A DNA stretch of 64,000 nucleotides from Oleispira sp963851095 (GTDB lineage: Bacteria > Pseudomonadota > Gammaproteobacteria > Pseudomonadales > Oceanobacteraceae): the NCBI GenBank assembly GCA_963851095.1, contig CAWKOX010000001.1, positions 45,900-109,899 on the forward strand, read 5' to 3'. Positions 27,709 through 36,595 of this stretch are shown here, piece by piece; within the stretch, counting starts at the first letter, position 1, and the number at the start of each line of letters is the position of its first letter. The position numbers were made by a program, and so were the translations under genes. Under the pieces are notes generated by a model. That model searched no databases. It worked only from the letters and a program-made list of their open reading frames with translations, and was not told the origin of the DNA.

Positions 27709-27746
27709 TGAAGGCCGCTTTATTTTAAATAAAACGGCCTTTTTTG
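27709..27746 (+). terminator. Intrinsic terminator of ychF
   Basis: AAGGCCG (27711-27717) pairs with CGGCCTT, with an inner TTTATTT/AAATAAA stem, followed by TTTTTTG. It lies at the convergent end of ychF and pilU and may also slow pilU transcripts. Confidence 0.88.
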
Positions 27747-27752
27747 TTTTGA

Positions 27753-28994
27753 CTAGATTTTTTTATTCGCTTTAAAGCGCTCAAGCTCTGCATCTTCAAT
27801 GGCTTTTTTCTCATCAGCCAACATTTCTTCAGCCGTTTTCTCTAACGACAAGCCTTCAAAGCCAGACGGTTCTTTGGAGCTCGATTTATCCGGTTGATGA
27901 CTGGGTGACTCACCAGCCTCTTCTCTTTCTGCTAGTTTGATACGTAAGCGTAAGTTGTTGGCCGAATCTGCATTTTTTAGGGCTTCTTCCAAGCTCACCT
28001 TACCACTTTGATGCAGTTTAAAGAGGGCGGCATCAAAGGTTTGCATACCCAAAGTTTCCGATTTCGCCATGATTTCTTTAATCGAATCAATATCACCTTT
28101 ATAGATGAGGTCCTGAATCGTTTTTGTTCCAAGCAATACCTCAACCGCTGCAACTCGCTTATTATCGATCGTAGGCACGAGTCGCTGAGAGACAATGGCC
28201 TGCACATTCAAACCAAGGTCTTGCAAAATTTGAACATGGCGCTCAGAAGGGAAGAAGTTAATAATGCGGTCTAATGCTTGGTTGGCGTTATTAGCATGCA
28301 AAGTAGAGATGGCTAAGTGCCCTGTTTCAGCGAAAGCCAAAGCATGCTCCATCGTTTCAGCATCTCGAATTTCACCAATCAAAATTACATCTGGGGCTTG
28401 GCGCAGGGTATTTTTCAACGCTGCATGGAACGACTTAGTATCAACACCGACTTCACGCTGATTGATAATCGATTTTTTATGGTTATGAACAAATTCTACA
28501 GGGTCTTCAATAGTGATGATATGACCTGCAGACGTCGCATTACGGTGATCAATTAATGAGGCGAGCGAGGTCGATTTACCGGACCCCGTCCCCCCCACAA
28601 ACAAAATCAAACCACGCTTAGAGGTAATCACCTGTTTCAATATTTCGGGCAAGCCTAGATCATCAAATTTAGGGATATCCGTCACGATATTACGAGCCAC
28701 AACCGAAACTTCATTGCGCTGGCGAAACATATTCAAACGAAAGCGCCCTACTCCGGGTAAGCTAATCGCCATATTGAGCTCTAATTCTTGTTCAAACTCT
28801 TTTTTCTGATCGTCATCCATAACCCCACTAATCATCTCTGAGATCTGCCCAGGCTTAAGCGGCTCCTTACTCAGCGGCTTAAGAACCCCTTGGAATTTAC
28901 CACTAGGAGGTGCGCCCGTGCTTAGGTATAAGTCTGAGCCATCGTGTTTAGCAAGAATTTCCAGATATTTTTTAATAGGCATAACAGGGTCCAC
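27753..28994 (-). CDS. pilU: Type IV pilus retraction-type ATPase PilU
   Basis: A 413-residue PilT-class secretion ATPase. Walker A is GGTGSGKS at residues 134-141, followed by IITIEDPVEFVHNHKKSIIN, the aspartate-box LRQAPDVILIGEIRDAETME and GHLAISTLHANNANQ. A start with GSDLYLSTGAPP and a long charged C-terminal tail point to PilU rather than PilT. It powers retraction together with PilT, which is not in this window. The first start is GTG (28994); ATG at 28982 is equally possible. Convergent with ychF. Confidence 0.92.
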   Translation of the reverse strand: MDPVMPIKKYLEILAKHDGSDLYLSTGAPPSGKFQGVLKPLSKEPLKPGQISEMISGVMDDDQKKEFEQELELNMAISLPGVGRFRLNMFRQRNEVSVVARNIVTDIPKFDDLGLPEILKQVITSKRGLILFVGGTGSGKSTSLASLIDHRNATSAGHIITIEDPVEFVHNHKKSIINQREVGVDTKSFHAALKNTLRQAPDVILIGEIRDAETMEHALAFAETGHLAISTLHANNANQALDRIINFFPSERHVQILQDLGLNVQAIVSQRLVPTIDNKRVAAVEVLLGTKTIQDLIYKGDIDSIKEIMAKSETLGMQTFDAALFKLHQSGKVSLEEALKNADSANNLRLRIKLAEREEAGESPSHQPDKSSSKEPSGFEGLSLEKTAEEMLADEKKAIEDAELERFKANKKI

Positions 28995-29114
28995 TTTTTC
29001 TAGCCAGTCGCGTCAGAAATGACGAGGTCTAAAAAAAGCTTAGCAGGCCCTGCTTATTTAGCCGCTTAATTCCTCATCCGATTTGTTGAGAAATGTAGCC
29101 TTATACTTACTCGA

Positions 29115-29879
29115 TTATGCTGGGTTATCAATATCGATAAAGCACACGTCAACATCAAACTTCGCTGCCAAGTGCTCACCCAATGCTTTTGCGCCATAAC
29201 GCTCGGTTGCGTGATGCCCCGCGGCAAAAAAGTGCGTTCCTGTTTCAACGGCAAGGTGATGACTTGGCTCTGAAACTTCCCCGGTTAAATACGCATCCAC
29301 ACCTGCATCAACCGCATATTGCATATAGCCCTGCGCGCCGCCAGTACACCATGCAATGGTTTCAATCATCTGTTCCTTATCTAGCCCAAGATGTAAGGGT
29401 TCGCGCTGCAAACACCGTTCTAGCCACGCAGAAAAATCACGAGCCGTCATAGGCTTCTGCAAACGTCCAATGAGTCCTGGAACAGAGGGGTCCGTCGGAC
29501 TAAGTCCTGATTCAATCGTCAAACCTAATACTTTGGCCAGCTGAGCGTTATTGCCCAGTTCAGAATGGTTATCTAACGGCAGATGATAGGCAATAAGGCT
29601 AATATCATGCGCTAACAGTGTCTGAATACGCTTCTTTTTAATGCCCGTCAGGCATTCGTTTTCACCCCGCCAAAAGTAGCCATGATGTACCAATAGGGCA
29701 TCGGCTTTTTCAGCAATGGCGGCATCGATTAACGCTTGGCTTGCAGTCACACCGGTAACGATCTTGTTAATCTCTGACGCACCTTCAATCTGCAGGCCAT
29801 TAGGGCAATAGTCTTTGCACTTTTCTGGCTGCAATACACGATTAAGGTACTGCATTAAATCGATACGTTTTATACTCAT
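29115..29879 (-). CDS. ybgI: NIF3-family dinuclear-metal hexameric protein
   Basis: About 254 residues from the preferred start. It shows NIF3 hallmarks: CKDYCPNGLQIEG near the start, ADALLVHHGYFWRGENE with metal-binding histidines, ISLIAYHLPLDNH, the central TGGAQGYMQYAVDAGVDAYL, and FFAAGHHATERYGAKALGEH. An open frame continues to 29903, but TAGGA six bases before the ATG at 29879 decides the start. The biochemical role is not settled for the family (often named GTP cyclohydrolase 1 type 2 homolog). It is divergent from the protease gene at 29989, as in many Pseudomonas genomes. Confidence 0.9.
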   Translation of the reverse strand: MSIKRIDLMQYLNRVLQPEKCKDYCPNGLQIEGASEINKIVTGVTASQALIDAAIAEKADALLVHHGYFWRGENECLTGIKKKRIQTLLAHDISLIAYHLPLDNHSELGNNAQLAKVLGLTIESGLSPTDPSVPGLIGRLQKPMTARDFSAWLERCLQREPLHLGLDKEQMIETIAWCTGGAQGYMQYAVDAGVDAYLTGEVSEPSHHLAVETGTHFFAAGHHATERYGAKALGEHLAAKFDVDVCFIDIDNPA

Positions 29880-29988
29880 AAAAAATCCTAGTCGGTATGG
29901 CAAGCATAAATAAAGTACACTCTTTAAATACAGAATACGCTCTAAATAATGTACACCTTAAAAAGCACCCCTAAGCGGTAGAGATGCA

Positions 29989-31158
29989 ATGCAACAATCA
30001 CAAAATTGGTTAACTGTTTATTTAATTCCGGTCTTACTCGGACTAATTATTGCCTTATTAATAATATTGATCAAACCCGATTGGTTTCCACAGATTCGCC
30101 CTTCTTTGCAATACGCGACGAACCTTGCTCCAACCAGCGTCATACCCGCACCACACACAACCGATCGCACAGGCCCCGTGAGTTACTCTGGCGCAGTAGA
30201 AATAGCAGCTCCTGCCGTTGTTAACGTTTTCACTCAGCGCATCATCAAGCAGCAACAGCACCCGCTGTTAAATAATTCTTTTTTACGCCGTTTTTTCGAT
30301 ACAGAACCCAGTGAGCGTATGCAATCAAGCCTCGGGTCTGGGGTAATTATGAACCCTGATGGCTATATTTTAACCAATCATCACGTGATCAATGGTGCCT
30401 CTGAAATTAAAATATCAATGCACGATGGCCGTGAAATTCCAGCGACTTTGATTGGCAGCGACGCCGAAGTCGATTTAGCCGTATTAAAAATTAACCTAAG
30501 CGATTTACCGTATATTCGAATCGCCGAGCAAGCCCCACTCAGCATCGGCGATGTGGTATTAGCCATCGGCAATCCTTTTGGCGTTGGTCAAACGGTCACC
30601 ATGGGCATTGTCAGCGCAATGGGGCGCAATCAACTGGGATTAAATACCTACGAAGATTATATTCAAACAGATGCTGCGATTAACCCAGGAAATTCTGGCG
30701 GTGCACTGATCAATCCATTTGGCGAGTTAGTGGGTATTAACTCCGCAATTTATTCTAAATCGGGAGGGTCGCAAGGTATTGGGTTTGCCATTCCCGCCAA
30801 CAGTGCAGCACAAGTATTGGCCGACATCACCCAATTTGGCCAGACCATACGCGGTTGGATGGGCATCGAAGTTCAAGAAGCCAGCCCAGCACTGTTAACC
30901 AGCCTCGAACTCCCCACCGCACTAGAAGGTTTAATCGTCACGGGTTTGGCGTTAAACGGCCCTGCACAGCAGTCTGGTTTAATGATTGGGGATATCATTA
31001 CCTCGCTTAATGACTTACCCAGCGAAAATGCTAAATCCGCGATGAATCAAATAGCAGCCTTACGCCCTGGTGAAAATATAAGCATTGAGTTTATACGCTC
31101 AGGTCGCTTGCAAAGCACCGTTGCAATCGCAGGAAAAAGAGAAAAACCGGGCAAATAA
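29989..31158 (+). CDS. algW: Periplasmic DegS/AlgW-type serine protease
   Basis: A 389-residue inner-membrane-anchored HtrA-family protease. One N-terminal anchor (about 8-28), a trypsin-like domain with catalytic H132 (TNHHVI), D162 (VDLAVLK) and S236 (GNSGGAL), and a single PDZ domain (about 290-380). A single PDZ domain and an uncleaved anchor identify the DegS/AlgW branch, which starts RseA/MucA cleavage in envelope stress, rather than DegP. The length equals P. aeruginosa AlgW. There is a NIF3-family gene on the other side, the same neighbourhood. Confidence 0.9.
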   Translation: MQQSQNWLTVYLIPVLLGLIIALLIILIKPDWFPQIRPSLQYATNLAPTSVIPAPHTTDRTGPVSYSGAVEIAAPAVVNVFTQRIIKQQQHPLLNNSFLRRFFDTEPSERMQSSLGSGVIMNPDGYILTNHHVINGASEIKISMHDGREIPATLIGSDAEVDLAVLKINLSDLPYIRIAEQAPLSIGDVVLAIGNPFGVGQTVTMGIVSAMGRNQLGLNTYEDYIQTDAAINPGNSGGALINPFGELVGINSAIYSKSGGSQGIGFAIPANSAAQVLADITQFGQTIRGWMGIEVQEASPALLTSLELPTALEGLIVTGLALNGPAQQSGLMIGDIITSLNDLPSENAKSAMNQIAALRPGENISIEFIRSGRLQSTVAIAGKREKPGK

Positions 31159-31317
31159 ACACTTGCAAATTCTCAAACTAGACGATCAACCGCAATAAAT
31201 TTTTTTTTGCAAAAAAAGTCCGAATATTCGCTAAAAATAACAATATTGGCCTAGTCTTTTTCGTTCGGTCGATTAGAATGCTCAACCTTTTTTCCTATCC
31301 AAGATTTGAGAAGTATT

Positions 31318-31875
31318 TTGATTGTTTTTACTATTACCAATGATGTAACCGACGAAGTCTATGTTGGAACGACCAAAGATAGCGTTGAAGAACGCTGGAA
31401 ACAATATCAAGAAGCCGCACAATTAGACCATACCGCTGCTCGCTTATTTAAAGATATACGCGACTTTGGGGCCAAAAGTTTCACGGCCTCTGAATATGCC
31501 GTTGCTTTTGATAGAGAAGACTTAAAAGATTTATTCGAAGAAGCCATGGACGAACACCAAGGCACTAGCTTAGTCGGCGTTAAAACGACCAAGCCAAAAC
31601 CGATCAAGGTAGCAGCACCCAAAAAGACTGTGGCTAAAAAACCAACTGCCTCAAAAACAAGTGGCGGCCCAGTAACGACTAAATTAGTTAAACCAAAGGT
31701 TTCCTCGGGTCGCACAAACTCTGCCGCAAAAGAACGCGCTATCAAAGAAGCCATCGCTGAAGAAAAAGCAGAACGCGAAGCGATAAAACTCGCCAAAGCC
31801 GCTGCAGAAGCAAAAGAGATGCGCGAGATTATGGCTCGTCTAGATAACCGAGGCTCAACGCTTAAAAAGCGATAG
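31318..31875 (+). CDS. GIY-YIG-like protein with lysine-rich tail
   Basis: About 185 residues. Residues 1-60 resemble a GIY-YIG nuclease core (IVFTITNDVTDEVYVGTTKD, then EERWKQY), but the fold is short and I do not see a full catalytic set. The rest is a basic alanine/lysine/proline tail and a charged helix (KERAIKEAIAEEKAEREAIK), which looks like a nucleic-acid-binding extension. No ATG start is available: TTG at 31318 has GAGAAG four bases upstream; another TTG at 31306 is also open. Not in an operon. Function unknown. Confidence 0.6.
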   Translation: MIVFTITNDVTDEVYVGTTKDSVEERWKQYQEAAQLDHTAARLFKDIRDFGAKSFTASEYAVAFDREDLKDLFEEAMDEHQGTSLVGVKTTKPKPIKVAAPKKTVAKKPTASKTSGGPVTTKLVKPKVSSGRTNSAAKERAIKEAIAEEKAEREAIKLAKAAAEAKEMREIMARLDNRGSTLKKR

Positions 31876-31969
31876 GCCTTAGCGTTAAATCTACAGAATA
31901 TAAACAGCTGTTTTGTTAACGGCTTTTATATTCTGCAGCTTCATATATTCCAAGAATGAGTTGATCAGC

Positions 31970-32365
31970 CTAATACTGAAGCGTACTGACATTCTCTCGG
32001 AAATAGTCGATCTGTCCCCCTAGTTCATGAGAAACAATATAAGTTCGGCTCTGTACATCTTTTTTAGCCAAGCCATACCAAAAGGACTGGTCAAACGTGG
32101 TGATGTACCACCCATCCCCTAATGGTTCAGAGCTCAGTGTATTAATAACTGTTCCTTTAGGAAATATTTCCTCACCGAGTCGTGTTAATACCGCTATAAA
32201 ATCACTTTTATTCGTACATTGCTGCCAGTCAGTATTGGCATCATCTTTGTAGTGGTCAATTCGTAAATCAATATCATCGGCGACTAAATCAAGTAATGAC
32301 ATGTCCCCTTGCTCAAACCGATTCAGTAATTGATGAATTGCGATATCACCCTGTCGTTCAATCAT
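31970..32365 (-). CDS. SnoaL/NTF2-like protein
   Basis: A 131-residue soluble protein that fits the SnoaL/NTF2-like cone fold: an N-terminal helix pair (IAIHQLLNRFEQGDMSLLDLVADDIDLRI), then four strands with WYITTFDQSFWYG and SRTYIVSHELGGQIDYFREN. Such proteins are small isomerase/hydrolase-like or binding domains, and no active site can be assigned. It is divergent from the LysR gene at 32521, which may regulate it. Confidence 0.6.
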   Translation of the reverse strand: MIERQGDIAIHQLLNRFEQGDMSLLDLVADDIDLRIDHYKDDANTDWQQCTNKSDFIAVLTRLGEEIFPKGTVINTLSSEPLGDGWYITTFDQSFWYGLAKKDVQSRTYIVSHELGGQIDYFRENVSTLQY

Positions 32366-32520
32366 TGTTATCTATCCTTTGCTTTTCAAAAACCAACTCG
32401 ATAAAACAGCTTGATTAAACAACTTGCTCAACCAATGCATTTATCGATAAGCCATCAGACTAGCAATAGAGAAAGTATAGATATAATATTGTTTATATTA
32501 ATCATACATAGGTATTTTAT

Positions 32521-33360
32521 ATGATAGAAGTAAAGCCACTTCGTTATTTTTTAGCGGCCTATGAAGAAGGCTCTATCACAGCAGCTGCATCTCGATGCTT
32601 CATTGCGCAGCCCTCAATAACCCATGCGATTAAATCGCTAGAAGCCAGTTTAGGGGTGACTTTATTTGAGCGCAGTAAACAGGGAATAAAACCAACACGC
32701 GATGGGAATAAACTTTACAAGCTTGCAAGTGATTTCCTATTACAAAATCAACACTTAGAAGAAGCGTTCATCCCTAGTAGTAAAATAAAGATTCCTATCT
32801 ATATTCAGCCGGATATTAATATCGAGCATTATTCAAATGTAATTGAATCGATTAAAAGTCTATCTGATGATATTGATATCTTGATCGCAGATTCGATCGA
32901 GCAAGCACAAATCGCTATTATTGACGAAGAGAGATTACCTTCACAATTTGAATTTAGAATCATAAATAAAGAAGACTATAAGCTTTTAGTTCGTAACGAT
33001 CATATTCTCGCGCAACAAAAACATATTGATTTTCAAAGTTTTGAAGGACTAACTTTTATTGAAAGGCCTTATTGTACAAATCGTAAAGCCTTTAATCGAC
33101 TAATTAGCGAGAACAATGTCTCTATCACTTACCAAGGCAAGGCCGTTCATGATTTACAGCTACAGGGTTTAGTAAAACTAAACTTAGGGGTAGCGGTTAT
33201 CCCCGAATCCTATATAAAAAATGATGATCAATTAACCTATATTCCTATTATTCTAGATCCTCCGATAACCAGATCAATCGCATTAGCCTATCGCAAGTTA
33301 CCCAGTGCATTTATGCTAGCACTTAAAAGCATGAATATTTTTATCGAGGAGCCATCGTGA
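32521..33360 (+). CDS. LysR-family transcriptional regulator
   Basis: A 279-residue regulator. The N-terminal winged helix (residues about 1-60: LRYFLAAYEEGSITAAASRC, then QPSITHAIKSLEASLGVTLF) is typical, followed by a periplasmic-binding-like effector domain. The effector domain is slightly short and divergent. Its divergent partner at 31970 is the likeliest direct target; the shared spacer is 155 bases. Effector unknown. Confidence 0.88.
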   Translation: MIEVKPLRYFLAAYEEGSITAAASRCFIAQPSITHAIKSLEASLGVTLFERSKQGIKPTRDGNKLYKLASDFLLQNQHLEEAFIPSSKIKIPIYIQPDINIEHYSNVIESIKSLSDDIDILIADSIEQAQIAIIDEERLPSQFEFRIINKEDYKLLVRNDHILAQQKHIDFQSFEGLTFIERPYCTNRKAFNRLISENNVSITYQGKAVHDLQLQGLVKLNLGVAVIPESYIKNDDQLTYIPIILDPPITRSIALAYRKLPSAFMLALKSMNIFIEEPS

Positions 33361-33405
33361 AACAGCATATTTTCATTCGCCTGTAAGAAAGCACTCATAA
33401 CAGTC

Positions 33406-33813
33406 CTAGTCAGACTTAACTTTGCGCATCAACTTAATCACTCGATACTCTAGGTCTTTAGGTGCAAATGGCTTAGATAAAAAGTCACTCACTCCCGCTA
33501 CAACGGCATCCATCACTTTTGATTTTTCGGTACTGCCCGTCAACATAAGAAAGGGAATATGATGATACTTTTCAGAATTTCTGACAAGTTCTAGCAACTC
33601 TAAACCAGAGACCTGTGGCATATCCCAATCACATACAATCATATCGACCGGCGACCCTTGAATATGAGACCAAGCAACACTGCCATTAGGCGCCTGTAAA
33701 ACAGTGCGTACACCGAGTTCTTTGAGTGTAGAGCTCACCAAATTCCTAATAGCGTCCATATCGTCAACCACCAATACTTTTAACGCAGAAAATTGCTTCT
33801 CAAGATTATCCAT
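33406..33813 (-). CDS. Single-domain response regulator (CheY-like)
   Basis: A 135-residue receiver domain without an output domain. Acidic pair VDDMD, phospho-acceptor D62 in CDWDMPQVSG, LTGS and the lysine in SKPF are all present. It is therefore a stand-alone CheY-like protein that probably works by protein-protein contact, but no kinase gene is next to it. The DWDMP rather than DWNMP variant is common in CheY relatives that do not bind the flagellar motor. Confidence 0.9.
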   Translation of the reverse strand: MDNLEKQFSALKVLVVDDMDAIRNLVSSTLKELGVRTVLQAPNGSVAWSHIQGSPVDMIVCDWDMPQVSGLELLELVRNSEKYHHIPFLMLTGSTEKSKVMDAVVAGVSDFLSKPFAPKDLEYRVIKLMRKVKSD

Positions 33814-34023
33814 ATTTACCCTTTAAACGCTAACATAAAGACATCAAAAGCTTAATATTAACGTACATCAAATTCGCACTCAGGCCGCTCATTCAAAGAG
33901 CAGCTATTAAATTTAAGTGTAATAAGTGGGAAATATCAATTATGCCAAGAATAGCTCTTCTAGCTTAAGGAGCGGTGCTGTCGTTCAAGCAACGCCTCTC
34001 GCCTCGCAAATATTCTCCTATCG

Positions 34024-34827
34024 CTATTTTTTAGAAGGCGCCGCAGAACTACCTGCTAAGATACCGCCATCGATATTCAACTCAATGCCAGTGACATACT
34101 TAGATTCGTCTGAAGCAAGATACAAAGCAGCATAGGCAACATCATTAGCCTCTCCCATTCTTCCCATCGGTACCCCTGAAGAAACCTCTTTCAATGCGGC
34201 CTCTCTCTGCTCGCCCTCACCTAACATGGCATCCCACATTGGCGTATAAATCGCTCCAGGATGAATAGAGTTACAGCGCACAGAATAACCTTGATCGGCA
34301 CAATATAAAGCCACCGACTTAGTATGATTTCGTACGGCCGCTTTGCTAGACGCGTAGGCGACAGCTCCTGGAATACCAACAATCCCCGAACGCGATGAAA
34401 TATTCACAATGCTGGTATTTTCAGAATGCTTCATTAGCTTAATGCCATATTTACATCCCAAAGCGACACCATCGAGATTTGTTTTATGAACCGTATGCCA
34501 GCTGTCGAGATCTAAGTTTTCTGGATCATGAGGCCCAGTAGATTCTAAGAACCCCGTGATGCCAGCATTGTTAACCAAGATATCTAGTTTTCCATACGTG
34601 GTTTCAATTAGCGCAAACGCATTTTTCCACTCAGACTCTTTCGCTACATCCAGGTGAATGTAACGCGCAGCATCCCCCATGTTATGGGCAACATGCTCTC
34701 CTGCGGCGTCATTAATATCAGAGACAATAACAAGCGCACCCTCAAGCGCAAATAACTCTGCAATGGCCTGTCCAATACCTCGCGCAGCCCCTGTAATGAG
34801 GGCCACTTTTCCTTTAAGTCTTGCCAT
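34024..34827 (-). CDS. Short-chain dehydrogenase/reductase
   Basis: A 267-residue classical SDR. Rossmann motif TGAARGIGQ, NNAG, catalytic serine in VNISSRSG, YASSKAA with Tyr and Lys, and the C-terminal GGI motif are all present. AGGAGG precedes the ATG. The sequence resembles cyclohexanol/hydroxysteroid-type SDRs (DPENLDLDSWHTVHKTNLDG), but the substrate is not known. It is followed in the same direction by nothing close; the M4-like gene lies 50 bases upstream on the same strand and could be co-transcribed. Confidence 0.9.
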   Translation of the reverse strand: MARLKGKVALITGAARGIGQAIAELFALEGALVIVSDINDAAGEHVAHNMGDAARYIHLDVAKESEWKNAFALIETTYGKLDILVNNAGITGFLESTGPHDPENLDLDSWHTVHKTNLDGVALGCKYGIKLMKHSENTSIVNISSRSGIVGIPGAVAYASSKAAVRNHTKSVALYCADQGYSVRCNSIHPGAIYTPMWDAMLGEGEQREAALKEVSSGVPMGRMGEANDVAYAALYLASDESKYVTGIELNIDGGILAGSSAAPSKK

Positions 34828-34880
34828 TAATTTACCTCCTAATCATTCCTATTGATTTGTTGTTCTTCAATACTGTCACT

Positions 34881-36359
34881 TCAATGTGCCACCTCAAGAG
34901 ATCGCTCAAAATAATCTGAATCTCCTGATTGATCTTCTACCGTTAAACGGATCGTATAAGTACCCGCCTGCGTATAAACATGCTGTGGCGATGCCTGGTT
35001 CGATTCTGCACCATCACCAAAATCCCAGTGCCAATCAATCACTTGGTTAGTGCTTTGGCTATTATCGATAAACTTAAAACTAAGGCTATTGGTTTCGATA
35101 CTAGCATTTGTATTATCAACTGCATTAGTCTCTACACTAGTTTCTACATTAGGCTCGACATAAAAATGACTCAAAACCCCATCATCGAATAACTTAATTT
35201 TCACTGTTTTAAATGCACTAATGACAAGCTCTTTGGATAATCCCTTTTCTTCTGCCGCAAGCTGAATACATGCAGCGGCCTGAGTCAAATCCGTCATCGG
35301 CGACCAACAGTTTTTAGCCGCGCTAACATACACATCGTAAGCTGTTTCAATACCCCATTCGTTTGTTAGCAGGTAAAAAGGATAGGTCATCATGCCTATG
35401 CGTAAATAATAATTACGCCCTGCATCGTCATAATCCAATAAACTGGCAATGGCTCCACTTTCAGTTTGAATTTTATTTAAGTGGCGTGAAAATCCATAAG
35501 TTTTTTCACCATGAATCCAATTATCAGTATGACCGGTAAATTCATACTTAGCCATCAAACCTGAAATATCACTAAACGCTTCATGCAATGTTCTAGCGTC
35601 GGTGCTGATTTCTCGTTCAAATGAATTGAGTGTTGAAATTCGATTTAACACACCATGCCCTATTTCATGAGCGACTGAATCAAGTGACAACATTGAATAA
35701 TAAAAAGGAAATGCATCTGAAAAATTAGCGTAAGCACCATCCCAAAACGCGTAGTCTCTAGAGCGGCCCGCATAATGAACCCGTAAACGAATTTTATGAT
35801 CAAGCCCAGGCTCACCTAAGTACTTTTTAAACGTATCGTAAACAATATTGCCGTAAAACATTGCATCGTTCACGTTTGAATAAGTCCAAACATATTCGCC
35901 GTCCATCACCTTACGATAATCACTATAGGGCTGCTCATTACATAAAAATGAATAAGGAGGAAACGCTATCTCATCAGGTTGATTAGCGGGCCTAGGATAT
36001 TGCAGACCATGCCAAGCCTCGTCACGCTCATTTTTCATATCCGTCACACTCACCAATCCATTATCGAAAGTACATAAACCTTCTATCCGTTTAATCGAAA
36101 TAAAAGGTCGATCAATACCGTCATACTCCCATTGCTCTTCTTCATCACCACCAGGGCCAGCTAGCCAAGCATTACCCGTAAATAATGGGTTGTCATCAGG
36201 AGTCTCATCAGGAATTTCAATTGGAATGTCTTTTGGGACATCCTTCCCAACAGCTCTGTTAGAGTTTGAATCACCGCCACAGCCTGATAAGCCAAGCAAC
36301 ACAGAAACTAACAAGAGTAATGGTTGTGACATTAAATATTTTTGTTTAAATACTTTCAT
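34881..36359 (-). CDS. M4-like metallopeptidase lipoprotein with PKD domain
   Basis: A 492-residue protein. The lipobox LSGC puts a lipid anchor at cysteine 27. A zinc site HEIGH (231-235) plus E260 in HEAFSDISG matches thermolysin-family (M4) enzymes, and CWSPMTDLTQAAA is another M4 block. A PKD domain follows (about 420-490, WHWDFGDGAESNQASPQHVY). The segment that should carry the second catalytic histidine (DVHxxSG in vibriolysin) reads NYYLRIG (316-322), so that residue looks replaced by tyrosine. There is no FTP propeptide. It could be a weak or inactive peptidase. Lipoprotein anchor suggests cell-surface or periplasmic location. Confidence 0.75.
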   Translation of the reverse strand: MKVFKQKYLMSQPLLLLVSVLLGLSGCGGDSNSNRAVGKDVPKDIPIEIPDETPDDNPLFTGNAWLAGPGGDEEEQWEYDGIDRPFISIKRIEGLCTFDNGLVSVTDMKNERDEAWHGLQYPRPANQPDEIAFPPYSFLCNEQPYSDYRKVMDGEYVWTYSNVNDAMFYGNIVYDTFKKYLGEPGLDHKIRLRVHYAGRSRDYAFWDGAYANFSDAFPFYYSMLSLDSVAHEIGHGVLNRISTLNSFEREISTDARTLHEAFSDISGLMAKYEFTGHTDNWIHGEKTYGFSRHLNKIQTESGAIASLLDYDDAGRNYYLRIGMMTYPFYLLTNEWGIETAYDVYVSAAKNCWSPMTDLTQAAACIQLAAEEKGLSKELVISAFKTVKIKLFDDGVLSHFYVEPNVETSVETNAVDNTNASIETNSLSFKFIDNSQSTNQVIDWHWDFGDGAESNQASPQHVYTQAGTYTIRLTVEDQSGDSDYFERSLEVAH

Positions 36360-36381
36360 AATATTAATTCCTTTTAATAGC

Positions 36382-36591
36382 TTATTTTCTTTTTACAACA
36401 AATCCAAAAACACCTGAAACCAGCAACATTAGACTGCACCAAATAATTCCAAAATAAAACTTCACCGGATGAGACTGCGCAGAAACAAACCGTTCATGCC
36501 CCATGGAGTAATAGGAATACTCACCCATACATATCATCTGAAATAGCATGATCGAAAAAGCCATAAAAAATAGCCTAGAAACCCACTTCAT
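36382..36591 (-). CDS. Small membrane protein, hypothetical
   Basis: About 69 residues from the ATG at 36591 (the frame is open to 36618, overlapping the hydrolase gene by 23 bases). Two hydrophobic segments (LFFMAFSIMLFQMICMG and FGIIWCSLMLLVSGVFGFVV) make it a two-helix inner-membrane protein ending in VVKRK. It follows directly after the alpha/beta hydrolase gene and is probably co-transcribed. No family is recognised. Confidence 0.55.
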   Translation of the reverse strand: MKWVSRLFFMAFSIMLFQMICMGEYSYYSMGHERFVSAQSHPVKFYFGIIWCSLMLLVSGVFGFVVKRK

Positions 36592-36595
36592 TTTC

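Noticed and set aside
33926..34135. 69-codon plus-strand frame overlapping the SDR gene
   Set aside because: Overlaps a well-supported gene on the other strand and has no ribosome site.
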